DNA of 64,000 nt from Streptococcus marmotae (GCF_001623565.1 NZ_CP015196.1:1447501-1511500); one strand, 5' to 3'. Shown: positions 7,654-16,422, counted from the first letter of the stretch. Translations and numbers: made by a program. The notes: a model not told the origin generated them from the sequence alone.

Positions 7654-9219
7654 ATGAAATTTAATGAATTACAGTTATCTGCTGACTTGCTAGCAGAAAT
7701 TGAAACAGCAGGGTTTGTGGAAGCCAGCCCCATTCAAGAGAAGACCATTCCCCTTGCCCTTGAGGGAAGAGATGTTATCGGTCAAGCACAGACAGGAACA
7801 GGAAAAACAGCTGCCTTTGGTTTGCCAACTCTTGAAAAAATTCGCACAGATGAGCTGATTGTGCAAGCCTTAGTGATTGCACCAACGCGCGAATTAGCCG
7901 TTCAAAGTCAGGAAGAGCTCTTCCGTTTTGGACGAGGTAAGGGGGTCAAAGTACGCTCAGTCTACGGTGGTTCGAGTATTGAAAAACAAATCAAGGCACT
8001 GAAAACAGGTGCGCACATTGTCGTTGGAACGCCAGGTCGTCTTCTTGATTTGATTAAACGCAAGGCCTTGAAACTCAATCATGTGGAAACCCTTATCCTT
8101 GATGAAGCAGATGAAATGCTCAACATGGGCTTCTTGGAAGATATTGAGTCTATTATTTCTCGTGTTCCAGAAGAGCGCCAAACCCTTCTCTTTTCAGCGA
8201 CTATGCCAGCTCCAATCAAGCGGATTGGCGTTCAATTTATGAAAAATCCTGAACATATTCAGATTGAAGCCAAAGAATTGACAACGGAATTAGTGGATCA
8301 ATACTATGTTCGTGTCAAAGAGCAGGAAAAATTTGATACCATGACTCGTCTCATGGATGTCGATCAGCCAGAATTGTCGATTGTATTTGGTCGGACCAAG
8401 CGCCGTGTGGATGAATTGACCCGTGGATTGAAAATAAGAGGTTTTCGTGCAGAAGGGATCCACGGTGACTTGGATCAAAGCAAGCGGCTCCGTGTTCTGC
8501 GTGATTTCAAAACGGGCGGTCTTGATGTCCTTGTTGCAACGGATGTTGCAGCCCGTGGTTTAGATATTTCAGGCGTGACGCATGTCTATAACTATGATAT
8601 TCCGCAGGATCCAGAAAGCTATGTTCACCGTATCGGCCGGACAGGTCGTGCAGGAAAATCTGGTCAATCCATTACCTTTGTATCGCCAAATGAAATGGGC
8701 TACCTCAAGATTATTGAAGATTTGACCAAAAAACGCATGACAGGCATGAAACCTGCGACAGCAGAAGAAGCCTTTCAGGCCAAGAAAAAAATTGCACTGA
8801 AGAAAATCGAACGTGATTTTGCCGATGAAAGTATCCGCAAAAACTTTGATAAATTTGGAAAAGATGCAATCAAATTAGCCAGCGAATTTTCACCAGAAGA
8901 ATTGGCGATGTATATCTTGAGCCTAACGGTACAAGATCCTGAATCCATGCCAGAAGTAGAAATTGCGCGTGAAAAACCATTACCATTTAAGTATGTCCCA
9001 GGTGATAAGGGCGGTAGCCGTGGCAAGTCTGGTAAAGGTGGCAGATCTTCAAACAACCGCCGTGGAGATGACCGTCGTAATGGTGGCCGCAGAGATTACA
9101 AGGAAAAACGCCGTTCTAATGACCGTGACCGCTTTGGAAAAGACAATAAAAAACCACGCAAACGCATTTCTAGCGAGAAAAAGACAGGCTTCGTCATCCG
9201 CAATAAGGGAGATAAGTAA
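7654..9219 (+). CDS. cshA: DEAD-box ATP-dependent RNA helicase (CshA-type)
   Basis: Cytoplasmic RNA helicase of 521 residues, the length of the major Firmicute CshA linked to RNA decay, ribosome assembly and cold growth. Seen in order: Q motif (ASPIQEKTIP), Walker A AQTGTGKT near residue 47, PTRELA, GTPGR, DEAD at 150-153, SAT near 181, then ATDVAARGLD and HRIGRTGRAG. The last 70 residues are a basic Gly/Arg/Asn-rich tail (GGRSSNNRRGDDRRNGGRRD), typical of RNA-tethering extensions. AAGGA precedes the ATG. The long structured leader suggests post-initiation control. Confidence 0.95.
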   Translation: MKFNELQLSADLLAEIETAGFVEASPIQEKTIPLALEGRDVIGQAQTGTGKTAAFGLPTLEKIRTDELIVQALVIAPTRELAVQSQEELFRFGRGKGVKVRSVYGGSSIEKQIKALKTGAHIVVGTPGRLLDLIKRKALKLNHVETLILDEADEMLNMGFLEDIESIISRVPEERQTLLFSATMPAPIKRIGVQFMKNPEHIQIEAKELTTELVDQYYVRVKEQEKFDTMTRLMDVDQPELSIVFGRTKRRVDELTRGLKIRGFRAEGIHGDLDQSKRLRVLRDFKTGGLDVLVATDVAARGLDISGVTHVYNYDIPQDPESYVHRIGRTGRAGKSGQSITFVSPNEMGYLKIIEDLTKKRMTGMKPATAEEAFQAKKKIALKKIERDFADESIRKNFDKFGKDAIKLASEFSPEELAMYILSLTVQDPESMPEVEIAREKPLPFKYVPGDKGGSRGKSGKGGRSSNNRRGDDRRNGGRRDYKEKRRSNDRDRFGKDNKKPRKRISSEKKTGFVIRNKGDK

Positions 9220-9240
9220 AATAATCCAGTGGATTATTTT
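9218..9240 (+). terminator. terminator of the helicase gene, AGT-loop type
   Basis: AAAATAATCC (9218-9227), loop AGT, GGATTATTTT (9231-9240). It is followed by AGCCCGAGCCTAGAAA, a tail that recurs after a related hairpin at 60271-60308. Confidence 0.85.
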
Positions 9241-9422
9241 AGCCCGAGCCTAGAAATTCGAAAGCGAGGTTCACCCGGTAGATTTCTTTAGATGTCCAGT
9301 GAACCAGTTTGTCTTAACAAATTAGTGGATTTCTTTAGCGACTGTTCTTCAGGTTCAGCCAACCTCAAGATTTAGTCAGTCTGCTATTCAAGTAACAAGT
9401 AGACCTATGAAGGAAATAATCG
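9241..9422. other. noncoding stretch between two terminators
   Basis: No open frame with a ribosome site. It contains the AGCCCGAGCCTAGAAA tail and a motif, TAGATTTCTTTAGATGTCC, with partial self-similarity to GTGGATTTCTTTAGCG further on. Otherwise I see nothing. Confidence 0.4.
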
Positions 9423-9466
9423 AACCAGTTTCAGCTGAAATAGTTGGAGCTGGTTTTCTTTTTTGA
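9423..9466 (+). terminator. second terminator downstream of the helicase gene
   Basis: AACCAG (9423-9428) pairs with CTGGTT (9450-9455), with an inner palindrome TTTCAGCTGAAA (9429-9440) and a T-rich tract to 9466. Confidence 0.65.
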
Positions 9467-9489
9467 AACTATTTCGATTTTTTTAATAT

Positions 9490-9546
9490 TCAATGAAAAT
9501 CAAAGGGAACATTTGTACTACTTTCTTAGATGGTTCGGATGGAAAC
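9490..9546. repeat. intergenic repeat, copy A
   Basis: Begins TCAATGAAAATCAAAG and continues to TTAGATGGTTCGGATGGAAAC. Copy B at 60218-60274 matches at roughly four in five positions. In copy B an AGT-loop hairpin follows at once. The opening words resemble a repeat I recall from pneumococcal intergenic regions. Confidence 0.6.
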
Positions 9547-9600
9547 TAGTCTCTTTTTTATTTCTGCCCATTTCACATTTTTGAAAACTATCATAACAAT

Positions 9601-9643
9601 TTTGACAAAAATAGTTGTCAAAACGAAAAAGATGTATTACAAT
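9601..9643 (+). promoter_or_regulatory. promoter with palindromic operator for the HTH cassette
   Basis: -35 TTGTCA (9615-9620) and -10 TACAAT (9638-9643) are 17 bp apart. The perfect inverted repeat TTTGACAA (9601-9608) / TTGTCAAA (9615-9622) has a 6-bp centre and covers the -35. This is the arrangement expected for an autoregulating repressor such as the HTH protein encoded two genes on. Confidence 0.65.
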
Positions 9644-9669
9644 AAAATCAAGTTAAGGAAGAAGATGCT

Positions 9670-9885
9670 ATGAAACTGAAAATCATGCAGGAAGTTCTGA
9701 TAAGTTTTTTATTTGGATTTTTTGGGATAGCAAGTTTCATTCTTCTTATTAAGGTGCTACATACAGGATTTGGGAGAGAAAATCGTTATTTTCCAGTGTT
9801 ACTAATGAGGCTAGGAATTTGCTTTTATCAAAAAATAAAAGTGTTTTTAAAGAAAGGAGCTGACATGCATGATTCTCAAAAATAG
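9670..9885 (+). CDS. small membrane protein at head of HTH cassette
   Basis: A 71-residue product with one strong hydrophobic segment near the N-terminus (VLISFLFGFFGIASFILLIKVL) and a basic remainder. GGAAGAAG sits just before the ATG and the promoter/operator lies directly upstream. Its last codons overlap the HTH regulator start at 9869 in another frame, which suggests coupling. No family recognised. The C-terminal MHDSQK may simply be the sequence between the regulator's ribosome site and its start. Confidence 0.6.
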   Translation: MKLKIMQEVLISFLFGFFGIASFILLIKVLHTGFGRENRYFPVLLMRLGICFYQKIKVFLKKGADMHDSQK

Positions 9886-10075
9886 GCTCAAGGAATTACG
9901 AGCCAGAGATGGGTTAAACCAAACAGCCCTAGCCAAGGCTGCTGAGGTGTCGAGACAGACCATTAGCCTGATTGAGCGGGGAGAATACACACCCTCGGTC
10001 ATCATTGCTTTAAAAATTGCACAAATATTCGACGAACCCTTGGAGCAAGTCTTTCGCTTGGTGGAAGAAGAATAG
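9869..10075 (+). CDS. XRE-family HTH regulator (YozG/Cro-like, 68 aa)
   Basis: A 68-residue protein made almost entirely of one Cro/C1 helix-turn-helix: NRLKELRARDGLNQTALAKA, then AEVSRQTISLIERGEYTPSV and ALKIAQIFDEPLEQVF. This is the compact repressor type often found with DUF3169 and small membrane proteins. AAAGGAG (9853-9859) precedes the ATG at 9869. It probably binds the TTTGACAA palindrome over the cassette promoter, but that is inferred from position only. No effector domain is present. Confidence 0.88.
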   Translation: MILKNRLKELRARDGLNQTALAKAAEVSRQTISLIERGEYTPSVIIALKIAQIFDEPLEQVFRLVEEE

Positions 10076-10119
10076 TTCTTCCATCAAGCATGAAGTAGAG
10101 TGAGAGTAGGAGAAATAAT

Positions 10120-10317
10120 ATGAAAAAGAAACAGATTCAAGCAGGAAATGAGATATCTTTTAAAGTAGTCGCGTTGCTATTTGGACTATTTATGATGGGC
10201 TATGTAGCTGGGAAAATCTTTGCAGGAAACTATGATGTGACAAACGAATTTCTCATTATCCTACCAGCTCTGTTTTGCTTGCTGATAGAAGAAGACAGCA
10301 AAGGAGATCAAAAATGA
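10120..10317 (+). CDS. small two-TM membrane protein
   Basis: A 65-residue protein with two hydrophobic segments (FKVVALLFGLFMMGYVAGKIF and FLIILPALFCLLI) and charged ends. GTAGGAG precedes the start. It lies in the HTH cassette and overlaps the next start by an ATGA junction, so translation is likely coupled. Function unknown. Confidence 0.7.
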   Translation: MKKKQIQAGNEISFKVVALLFGLFMMGYVAGKIFAGNYDVTNEFLIILPALFCLLIEEDSKGDQK

Positions 10318-10493
10318 AGAAAAATGAAATCGTTATTACAGGGAGAATGGTTCTAAGGTTCGTTTTTGCACTTGCTATCATTGTTACGATGGTAAGATTG
10401 TTGCTAAAACAAACCTTTGAGAAGGAAGATGTGATTATCATTGCACTGCTTGTATCTAGTATGAGTTTGAATTTTGCTATAGATAAAAAGTAA
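10314..10493 (+). CDS. small two-TM membrane protein
   Basis: A 59-residue protein starting at ATG 10314 with AAGGAG at 10301-10306. The frame is open upstream but that part overlaps the previous gene and lacks a ribosome site. Two hydrophobic segments are visible (MVLRFVFALAIIVTMVRLLL and VIIIALLVSSMSLNFAI). It overlaps the preceding stop codon by ATGA. It is similar in layout to its neighbour, perhaps a diverged pair. Confidence 0.68.
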   Translation: MKKNEIVITGRMVLRFVFALAIIVTMVRLLLKQTFEKEDVIIIALLVSSMSLNFAIDKK

Positions 10494-10533
10494 AAAAGAT
10501 GAGATGAAAAAGGAAGAATAGGAGGACGAAAAG

Positions 10534-11280
10534 ATGAAAAAATGGAAACGAGTAAGGTATTTTAGTACATTATTTTTGTTAGGGGCATTGTTGGGAGTTA
10601 TTGGGGCTTTCTTAGCAGGATTTGTTGTTGGCTATACTGGAGACTATCTATCCTTTAAGAGTCTTCAAAGTTCCCTCGTGTGGATTGCGAGAGGAACGTT
10701 CATTGTTATAATATGTAGCAGTTTGCATTTTTTGGATTCTGCAAAGAAAGACTACAGATATTATAGTGAGAATGAACTAGAGGATGATGAGTATGATCGA
10801 TTTTATCGAAAAACGTTTCGTTCTCTTGAATATGCGACTATCGGCTTCGATATTGCAGGAGCACTGACTATTTTGAGTTTGTTTCTAGGAATGAACTTGG
10901 TCGATTTAGAGGATGCTCTATCTTATCAGTTTTCCTTAGTAGATGTCTGTTTCTTAGTGAGTTTAGTTGTATTGCAGAAGAATCTATACAAGCTAACTAG
11001 TAAAATTAGAGAACATTCTATCTCATTATTTCCTACTTTACAAGAACTGAAAGACTATATCTATTCTTATGATGAGGGAGAAAGAGAGTCCATCTTTGAA
11101 AATAATTTTCTCATCGTTTTTGGATTAAATCAACGGATTCTTCCGATCATCTATGCTGTCTTATTTATAATTTCTATGGTAACTGGTGAGATACAGATTG
11201 TAGCCTACCTAGTGATTGCTTTTATTCATATCTATATCAATGTCCAACAATTTAAACGAGTACGGAATTATTTTAAATAA
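10534..11280 (+). CDS. DUF3169-like multi-pass membrane protein
   Basis: A 248-residue protein with about six hydrophobic segments arranged in pairs. A conserved-looking cytoplasmic part carries YYSENELEDDEYDRFYRKTF, which fits the DUF3169 family often encoded beside small XRE regulators in streptococci. GGAGG precedes the ATG. It follows the HTH regulator and two tiny membrane proteins in one direction, so it is probably the main output of the cassette. The biochemical role is not known. Confidence 0.7.
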   Translation: MKKWKRVRYFSTLFLLGALLGVIGAFLAGFVVGYTGDYLSFKSLQSSLVWIARGTFIVIICSSLHFLDSAKKDYRYYSENELEDDEYDRFYRKTFRSLEYATIGFDIAGALTILSLFLGMNLVDLEDALSYQFSLVDVCFLVSLVVLQKNLYKLTSKIREHSISLFPTLQELKDYIYSYDEGERESIFENNFLIVFGLNQRILPIIYAVLFIISMVTGEIQIVAYLVIAFIHIYINVQQFKRVRNYFK

Positions 11281-11290
11281 GGAGAAAAAG

Positions 11291-11959
11291 ATGAAAAAAA
11301 TACTTATTCGCATTGTTTTATGGTTTCTTGCCCTATATGCCTATTTAAATGGAGCCGGTTTATTAACGTTTGATATGGTAGCACATCAGAGACCTGATAT
11401 ACCTGCTGAATGGGTAGAGCGTATGGTGCCGATTTTTGGAGTGATTGGTCTCGTTTTTCTGACAGCAATGTCCTATCTCTACTGGAAGTATGTCTATAGC
11501 AAAAAAGACATTACAATTGAACTGCCAAAACCGTGGATGTCTAACATCCTCTATCCAATCGGTTTATTTCTCCTAGTCCTTGTTGGGCAACAGGTTCTGC
11601 CAGTTCCTCCTAGTAATAACCAACAGCTTGTAGAACAAAGTGTCTTATCACAGCCTCTCTTTTCTTTCTTTGCAGTTGTCGTGTTTGCACCTATTATGGA
11701 AGAATTGCTCTTTAGAGGGGTGTTTGCGGGTTACTTCTTCCCAACTTTAACAAAAAAGATTAGTATCATTTTCTATTTGTTCTTGAGCAGTGGTCTGTTC
11801 TGCTTGGCACATGGGCCACGTACGTTATCAGACTTTTTGATTTATTTTACCATGGGAGTGAGTCTAGGATGGCTGTACTTGGCAAAACGAGATTTGCGCT
11901 ACTCTGTCGGACTGCATTTCGCCAACAATCTCTTATCCTTTGTGACGATTTTGTTATAA
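11291..11959 (+). CDS. CPBP-family intramembrane metalloprotease
   Basis: A 222-residue membrane protein of the Abi/CAAX-protease-like family. Motif 1 is MEELLFRGVF (Glu-Glu and Arg), motif 2 is LAHGP and motif 3 is HFANN, all in hydrophobic segments, so the expected catalytic residues are present. The start is ATG 11291 behind AAGGAGAAA (11279-11287). An upstream in-frame extension overlaps the DUF3169 gene and is rejected. In lactic acid bacteria such proteins often give bacteriocin self-immunity, but nothing here shows that directly. A second CPBP gene lies at 50187. Confidence 0.88.
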   Translation: MKKILIRIVLWFLALYAYLNGAGLLTFDMVAHQRPDIPAEWVERMVPIFGVIGLVFLTAMSYLYWKYVYSKKDITIELPKPWMSNILYPIGLFLLVLVGQQVLPVPPSNNQQLVEQSVLSQPLFSFFAVVVFAPIMEELLFRGVFAGYFFPTLTKKISIIFYLFLSSGLFCLAHGPRTLSDFLIYFTMGVSLGWLYLAKRDLRYSVGLHFANNLLSFVTILL

Positions 11960-11961
11960 AG

Positions 11962-12660
11962 TCATAACCACCCGTGAAAACGGGTGGCTTGTACACCGGC
12001 TATAAGCCGTTTCCCTCCAGCGGGCGTCTAAAGACGCTCGCTGAACTTCGTTCAGGTTAGCTTCTATTACTTGACTAATGCTAGTCACAACGGGCTTTTA
12101 TCTTGTTCTAAAACCTCCATCTGAAAATGGATCTTCATACTCTTTAACACTCAAGAATCAAGAGCGATGTCAGTCTTTTCCTGCTCACGGATATACTTCG
12201 CAACAGTTTTCTCGTTTAATCCTACCGTACTGACGTAATAGCCTCTTGCCCAAAACTTGCGATTTCCATACTTATATTTTTAATTCGCATGTTTATCAAA
12301 TATCATTAAGGCACTTTTACTTTTCAGATAGCCCATAAAATCAGAAATCGCAAGTTTTGGAGGAATGAGAACTAACATGTGAACATGATCTGACATCATG
12401 TGACCTTCAATAATTTCAACTCCTTTATATTGGCATAGATGACGGAAAATATCGATTAAATCCTGCCTAATTTTGTAGTATATGGCTTTTCTTCGGTACT
12501 TCGGTGTGAAGACAATATGATATTTGCACATCCATTTGGTGTGTGATAAACTATAACTGCTTTTACTCCCCCTTTATCTAACCTGAGCAATTAGATTATA
12601 CTAGGAAAAATAAATGAAAGCTAGAAGCCTTGTTAGCCACCAGCTTAGCTGGTGGTTTTC
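11962..12660 (-). mobile_element. IS200/IS605-type element (tnpA-only), decayed
   Basis: About 700 bp, the size of an IS200 element. It contains one Y1 transposase frame and has a subterminal hairpin at each side: CCACCCG-TGAAAA-CGGGTGG at 11968-11987 and CCACCAGC-TTA-GCTGGTGG at 12637-12655. Further short hairpins lie inside the right-end side (around 11998-12058). There are no inverted terminal repeats, as expected for this family. The exact cleavage ends cannot be read from the sequence. The transposase is broken, so the copy is probably immobile by itself. Confidence 0.72.
12151..12531 (-). pseudogene. tnpA: IS200-family Y1 transposase with internal stop codon
   Basis: The first frame (12531 down to 12280) gives MCKYHIVFTPKYRRKAIYY and the HUH motif region GHMMSDHVHMLVLIPPK, then ends at a TAA after FDKHAN. 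The same frame continues past that stop as KYKYGNRKFWARGYYVSTVG, which holds the catalytic tyrosine, and ends at 12151. A single change from TTA to TAA explains this. Sequence before 12531 (SLSHTKW) also belongs to the protein, but no start codon is visible there. The truncated product lacks the nucleophile and should be inactive. Confidence 0.85.
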
Positions 12661-12701
12661 TTGTTCTTCTCTGCGAGAAGAACTGGCTTGAAGCCATAAT
12701 A

Positions 12702-12734
12702 AAAGCAATTAAGGCCAACTTAATTGCTTTTTAG
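12702..12734 (-). terminator. terminator of the nrdF transcript
   Basis: AAGCAATTAAG pairs with CTTAATTGCTT around a 5-base loop, with T-rich sequence on both sides. It lies immediately after the nrdF stop on the minus strand. Confidence 0.82.
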
Positions 12735-12737
12735 ATA

Positions 12738-13697
12738 TTATAAACCGTAGAGATAGTCATTGTCTTGCATGGCTTCAACACTACCGAGGAGGTAGCCATT
12801 TCCGACTTGCGAGAAGAAATCGTGGTTAGATGTTCCTGTTGAGATACCGTTCATGACAATTGGATTGACATCATCGGCTGAATCAGGAAAGAGTGGATCT
12901 TGCCCTAGGTTCATGAGGGCCTTATTAGCATTGTAGCGAAGGAAGGTCTTGACTTCCTCGGTCCAGCCCACACCATCATAGAGGCTCTCTGTATAGCCTT
13001 CTTCATTTTCATAAAGTTGATAGAGGAGGTCATACATCCAGTCTCGGAGCTTTTCTTGCTCATCTTCAGATAATTCGTTAAATCCAAGCTGGAATTTGTA
13101 GCCGATATAAGTACCGTGCACAGATTCGTCACGAATGATCAGTTTGATGATTTCTGCTACGTTGGCTAGTTTATTATTTCCAAGATAGTAGAGTGGTGTA
13201 AAGAAACCAGAGTAGAAAAGGAAGGTTTCCAAGAATACACTCGCTACTTTCTTTTCAAGTGGAGAGCCTGTTTCATAAATCTCATTGATGATTTTAGCCT
13301 TGCGTTGGAGGTATTCGTTGCTATTGGTCCAGTCAAAAATCTCATCAATTTCAGATTTAGTATTGAGGGTTGAAAAGATGGATGAATAGGATTTGGCATG
13401 GACCGACTCCATAAATTGGATATTGTTAAAGACGGCTTCTTCATGTGGTGTACGAATATCGTTACGAAGTGCCTGAACACCTGTTTCAGACTGAAGGGTA
13501 TCAAGTAAGGTCAAGCCGCCGAAAACTTTTCCAACCAGGTCTTTTTCTTCTGCACTTAATTTCCGCCAGTCATCTAAGTCATTCGAAAGTGGGATACGGG
13601 TATCGAGCCAGAATTGCTCGGTTAATTTTTCCCAAGTGGACTTGTCGATGACATCTTCAATTGCGTTCCAGTTTATGGCTTTGTAGTAAGTTTCCAT
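12738..13697 (-). CDS. nrdF: class Ib ribonucleoside-diphosphate reductase, beta subunit
   Basis: The 319-residue R2F subunit carries the dimetal/tyrosyl radical cofactor that starts ribonucleotide reduction in NrdE. Metal ligands are visible in FNNIQFMESVHAKSYSSIF and in KLIIRDESVHGTYIGYKF, with the radical-tyrosine region near ESVHAKSY. The start is ATG 13697; the longer frame adds only MIL from a GTG. GAAAG lies eight bases before this ATG. It follows nrdH and nrdE in the same direction but a 300-base gap with a hairpin separates it from nrdE. No nrdI is seen in the window. Confidence 0.96.
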   Translation of the reverse strand: METYYKAINWNAIEDVIDKSTWEKLTEQFWLDTRIPLSNDLDDWRKLSAEEKDLVGKVFGGLTLLDTLQSETGVQALRNDIRTPHEEAVFNNIQFMESVHAKSYSSIFSTLNTKSEIDEIFDWTNSNEYLQRKAKIINEIYETGSPLEKKVASVFLETFLFYSGFFTPLYYLGNNKLANVAEIIKLIIRDESVHGTYIGYKFQLGFNELSEDEQEKLRDWMYDLLYQLYENEEGYTESLYDGVGWTEEVKTFLRYNANKALMNLGQDPLFPDSADDVNPIVMNGISTGTSNHDFFSQVGNGYLLGSVEAMQDNDYLYGL

Positions 13698-14004
13698 AAG
13701 TATCACTTTCTATTACAGTATTCAGACCATTATACCATATTTTTAGCGAGTGGTCTAAAGGATAGCGATTTATGCAAAAAGAGAGGGAGTGGGCTTCATC
13801 GTGATTTCCATGAAATCCTATCCACACTCCGTTCTATTTATCTTAGAACCTGTATTCTCAACTCAGCAACTCTATTCAGGACTTATTTTCCGCTACATAT
13901 CGTTGCTTTTTTTCGAAATACAGCCCGTTTTCCTTCAAAAAAGCGCCTTGATTATCGTAAAATAAGCTCCTAATTAGAATAACTTCGCTTATAAATACAG
14001 CTTC
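13698..14004 (-). other. nrdE-nrdF intergenic region with hairpin
   Basis: No gene. GATTTC-CAT-GAAATC (13803-13817) sits within a longer imperfect hairpin that pairs GGAGTG (13786-13791) with CACTCC (13824-13829). It may tune nrdF expression or protect an mRNA end. The layout recalls the stem at 40954-41010. Confidence 0.5.
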
Positions 14005-16164
14005 TTAAATCACACAGCTTTCACATTGGTTTGCGCCAACTTCTTCACCGTCATCTGTAAAGGTTCGGACGTAATAGATGGATTTCACACCCTTGTTAAA
14101 GGCATAGTTGCGCAAGATTGAAAGGTCACGTGTGGTTTGTTTGTTTTCTGTCTTCCACTCGTAGATACCTTGTGGAATGTCACTGCGCATAAAGAGGGTT
14201 AGTGATAGTCCTTGATCGACATGCTCGGTAGCAGCAGCATAGACATCGATAACTTTTCTCATATCCATATCATAGGCTGACTTGTAGAATGGAATGGTTT
14301 CTGTTGCAAGACCTGCTGCTGGATAGTAGATTTTACCGATTTTCTTTTCTTGGCGCTCTTCAATTCGCTGGGTAATTGGGTGAATCGAAGCAGAAACATC
14401 ATTGATATAGCTGATTGATCCGTTTGGAGCAACTGCTAGGCGGTTTTGATGGTAGAGGCCGTCTGCTTGTACCTTGTCACGAAGCGCTGCCCAATCATCT
14501 CCACTTGGGATAAAGATGCCTTCAAAGAGTTCTTTGACACGAGAAGAATGGGGTTGGTAGTCACCAGTGATGTATTTATCGAAGTAAGATCCATTTGCGT
14601 ATTTTGATTTGTCAAAGTTGTGGAAGGTGGTCTTGCGTTCACGGGCAATGTTGTTTGACTCGACCAATGTCCAGTAGTTGAGGAGCATGAAGTAGATATT
14701 GGTAAATTCAACCGCTTCAGCTGATCCATAATCAATCAAGTTTTGGGCCAGGAAACTATGTAGTCCCATTGCACCCAGTCCGATTGAGTGGGCTTGGCTA
14801 TTTCCATGTTCGATAGACGGTACAGCTGAGATATGAGAATGGTCTGTTACATAGGTCAAAGCGCGTGTCATCGTACGGACAGAGCGACCAAAGTCAGGTG
14901 ATTTCATGAGGTTGACAATGTTGGTTGATCCCAGATTACATGAAACATCTGTCCCCATTTTGAGGTACTCTTGTGCATCGTTCAATTCGCTTGGAGTCTG
15001 AACTTGGAGAATCTCTGAGCAAAGGTTGGACATGATGATTTTGCCGTCAACAGGATTGCTGCGGTTAGCCGTATCAATGTTAATGACATAAGGATAGCCA
15101 GATTCTTGCTGGAGTTTTGAAATTTCTGTTTCCAAGTCACGAGCCTTAATCTTAGTTTTGCGAATCTTTGGATTGGCAACTAATTCATCATATTTTTCAG
15201 TAATATCAATGTAGCTGTATGGAATACCATATTCACGCTCGATAGAGTAGGGACTAAAGAGGTACATATCCTCGTTCTTACGTGCCAATTCGTAGAATTT
15301 ATCTGGAATGGTAATTCCAAGAGATAGGGTTTTAACGCGAACTTTTTCATCCGCATTTTCTTTCTTAGTAGAAAGAAAGGCAATAATATCTGGGTGGAAG
15401 ACATCGAGATAGACGACTCCAGCTCCCTGACGTTGTCCTAATTGATTAGAGTAAGAAAAGCTGTCTTCAAAGAGCTTCATGACAGGTACAACCCCTGAAG
15501 CAGCTCCTTCGTAGCCTTTGATAGGAGCACCTGCTTCACGCAGATTGCTGAGGGAAATCCCAACGCCACCACCGATACGAGAGAGTTGGAGGGCTGAGTT
15601 AATGGAGCGACCAATCGCATTCATGTCATCTGTCACTTGGATCAAGAAACAAGATACCAGCTCTCCACGGCGAGCACGACCAGCGTTCAAAAAACTTGGG
15701 GTTGCAGGCTGATAGCGGAGGTGGATCATTTCATTTGCCAAGTCCATAGCTAATTCTTCGTTGCCTTCTGCAAAGTATAGAGCGTTGAAGAGAACGCGGT
15801 CTTCCATACTTTCCAAATAATAGGCACCGTCATTGGTTTTGAGAGCATATTGATTATAGAATTTATAGGCTGCCATGAACGATTTGAAGCGGAAGTTCTG
15901 CTTTTGCAAGAACTGAGCTAATTTCTCAATAAAAGCAGGACTATACTGCTCTAAAAAGGCTTGCTCCAAGTAGTTTTCGTCTAATAGGTACTGAATTTTT
16001 TCTGTAATGCTCACAAATGATTTGGTATTTGGGAGTACATTTTCCTTAAAAAAGGCCTTGAGAGCTTCTTGGTCTTTGTGAAGTGGGATTTGTCCATTGA
16101 CTGGACGGTTGATTTCATTATTTAGACGGAAGTAGGAAACATCTCCTAAGTCTTTCAAACTCAT
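14005..16164 (-). CDS. nrdE: class Ib ribonucleoside-diphosphate reductase, alpha subunit
   Basis: Catalytic subunit of 719 residues that reduces NDPs to dNDPs. Visible signatures include the N-terminal domain lacking a full ATP cone (normal for class Ib), PATPSFLNAGRARRGELVSC with the first active-site cysteine, the MSNLCSEILQ active-site region, and the C-terminal thiol pair in NQCESCVI that is reduced by NrdH. The start ATG at 16164 follows GAAAGAG on the minus strand. It is 33 bases downstream of nrdH and forms one unit with it under the NrdR-box promoter. Confidence 0.97.
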   Translation of the reverse strand: MSLKDLGDVSYFRLNNEINRPVNGQIPLHKDQEALKAFFKENVLPNTKSFVSITEKIQYLLDENYLEQAFLEQYSPAFIEKLAQFLQKQNFRFKSFMAAYKFYNQYALKTNDGAYYLESMEDRVLFNALYFAEGNEELAMDLANEMIHLRYQPATPSFLNAGRARRGELVSCFLIQVTDDMNAIGRSINSALQLSRIGGGVGISLSNLREAGAPIKGYEGAASGVVPVMKLFEDSFSYSNQLGQRQGAGVVYLDVFHPDIIAFLSTKKENADEKVRVKTLSLGITIPDKFYELARKNEDMYLFSPYSIEREYGIPYSYIDITEKYDELVANPKIRKTKIKARDLETEISKLQQESGYPYVINIDTANRSNPVDGKIIMSNLCSEILQVQTPSELNDAQEYLKMGTDVSCNLGSTNIVNLMKSPDFGRSVRTMTRALTYVTDHSHISAVPSIEHGNSQAHSIGLGAMGLHSFLAQNLIDYGSAEAVEFTNIYFMLLNYWTLVESNNIARERKTTFHNFDKSKYANGSYFDKYITGDYQPHSSRVKELFEGIFIPSGDDWAALRDKVQADGLYHQNRLAVAPNGSISYINDVSASIHPITQRIEERQEKKIGKIYYPAAGLATETIPFYKSAYDMDMRKVIDVYAAATEHVDQGLSLTLFMRSDIPQGIYEWKTENKQTTRDLSILRNYAFNKGVKSIYYVRTFTDDGEEVGANQCESCVI

Positions 16165-16197
16165 ATTGTAACTCTTTCTATCTATTTATAGTGGGTG

Positions 16198-16422
16198 TTA
16201 AGCTGAAACAAGATTTTTTAATTTTCCGGGTTGGAAACCAGAAAAACTTTCCGTTTCAGTCTCGATGACAGGGGCAGCAGAAAAGCCGAGACTTTTGACA
16301 TGCTCGATAAACTCAGGTTGCTCATCAAGGTTGATTTCCTTAAATGGAACCTGGTGTTGGTCCAAGAAACGCTTGGTCATTTTGCATTGCACGCAATCAT
16401 TTTTTGAATAAACAGTAATCAT
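16198..16422 (-). CDS. nrdH: glutaredoxin-like NrdH redoxin
   Basis: A 74-residue redoxin with the active site CVQC (residues 10-13, MITVYSKNDCVQCKMTKRFL), then the typical APVIE segment and the C-terminal GFQPGKLKNL. It passes electrons, usually from thioredoxin reductase, to the C-terminal cysteines of NrdE. GGAGAA precedes the ATG. It is first in the nrdH-nrdE-nrdF cluster, the usual order. A thioredoxin reductase gene lies 3.5 kb away on the other strand. Confidence 0.95.
   Translation of the reverse strand: MITVYSKNDCVQCKMTKRFLDQHQVPFKEINLDEQPEFIEHVKSLGFSAAPVIETETESFSGFQPGKLKNLVSA

Noticed and set aside
566..13860. GAATACAGGTTCT shared by the murF leader and the nrdE-nrdF gap
   Set aside because: Thirteen-base matches are expected by chance many times in 64 kb.
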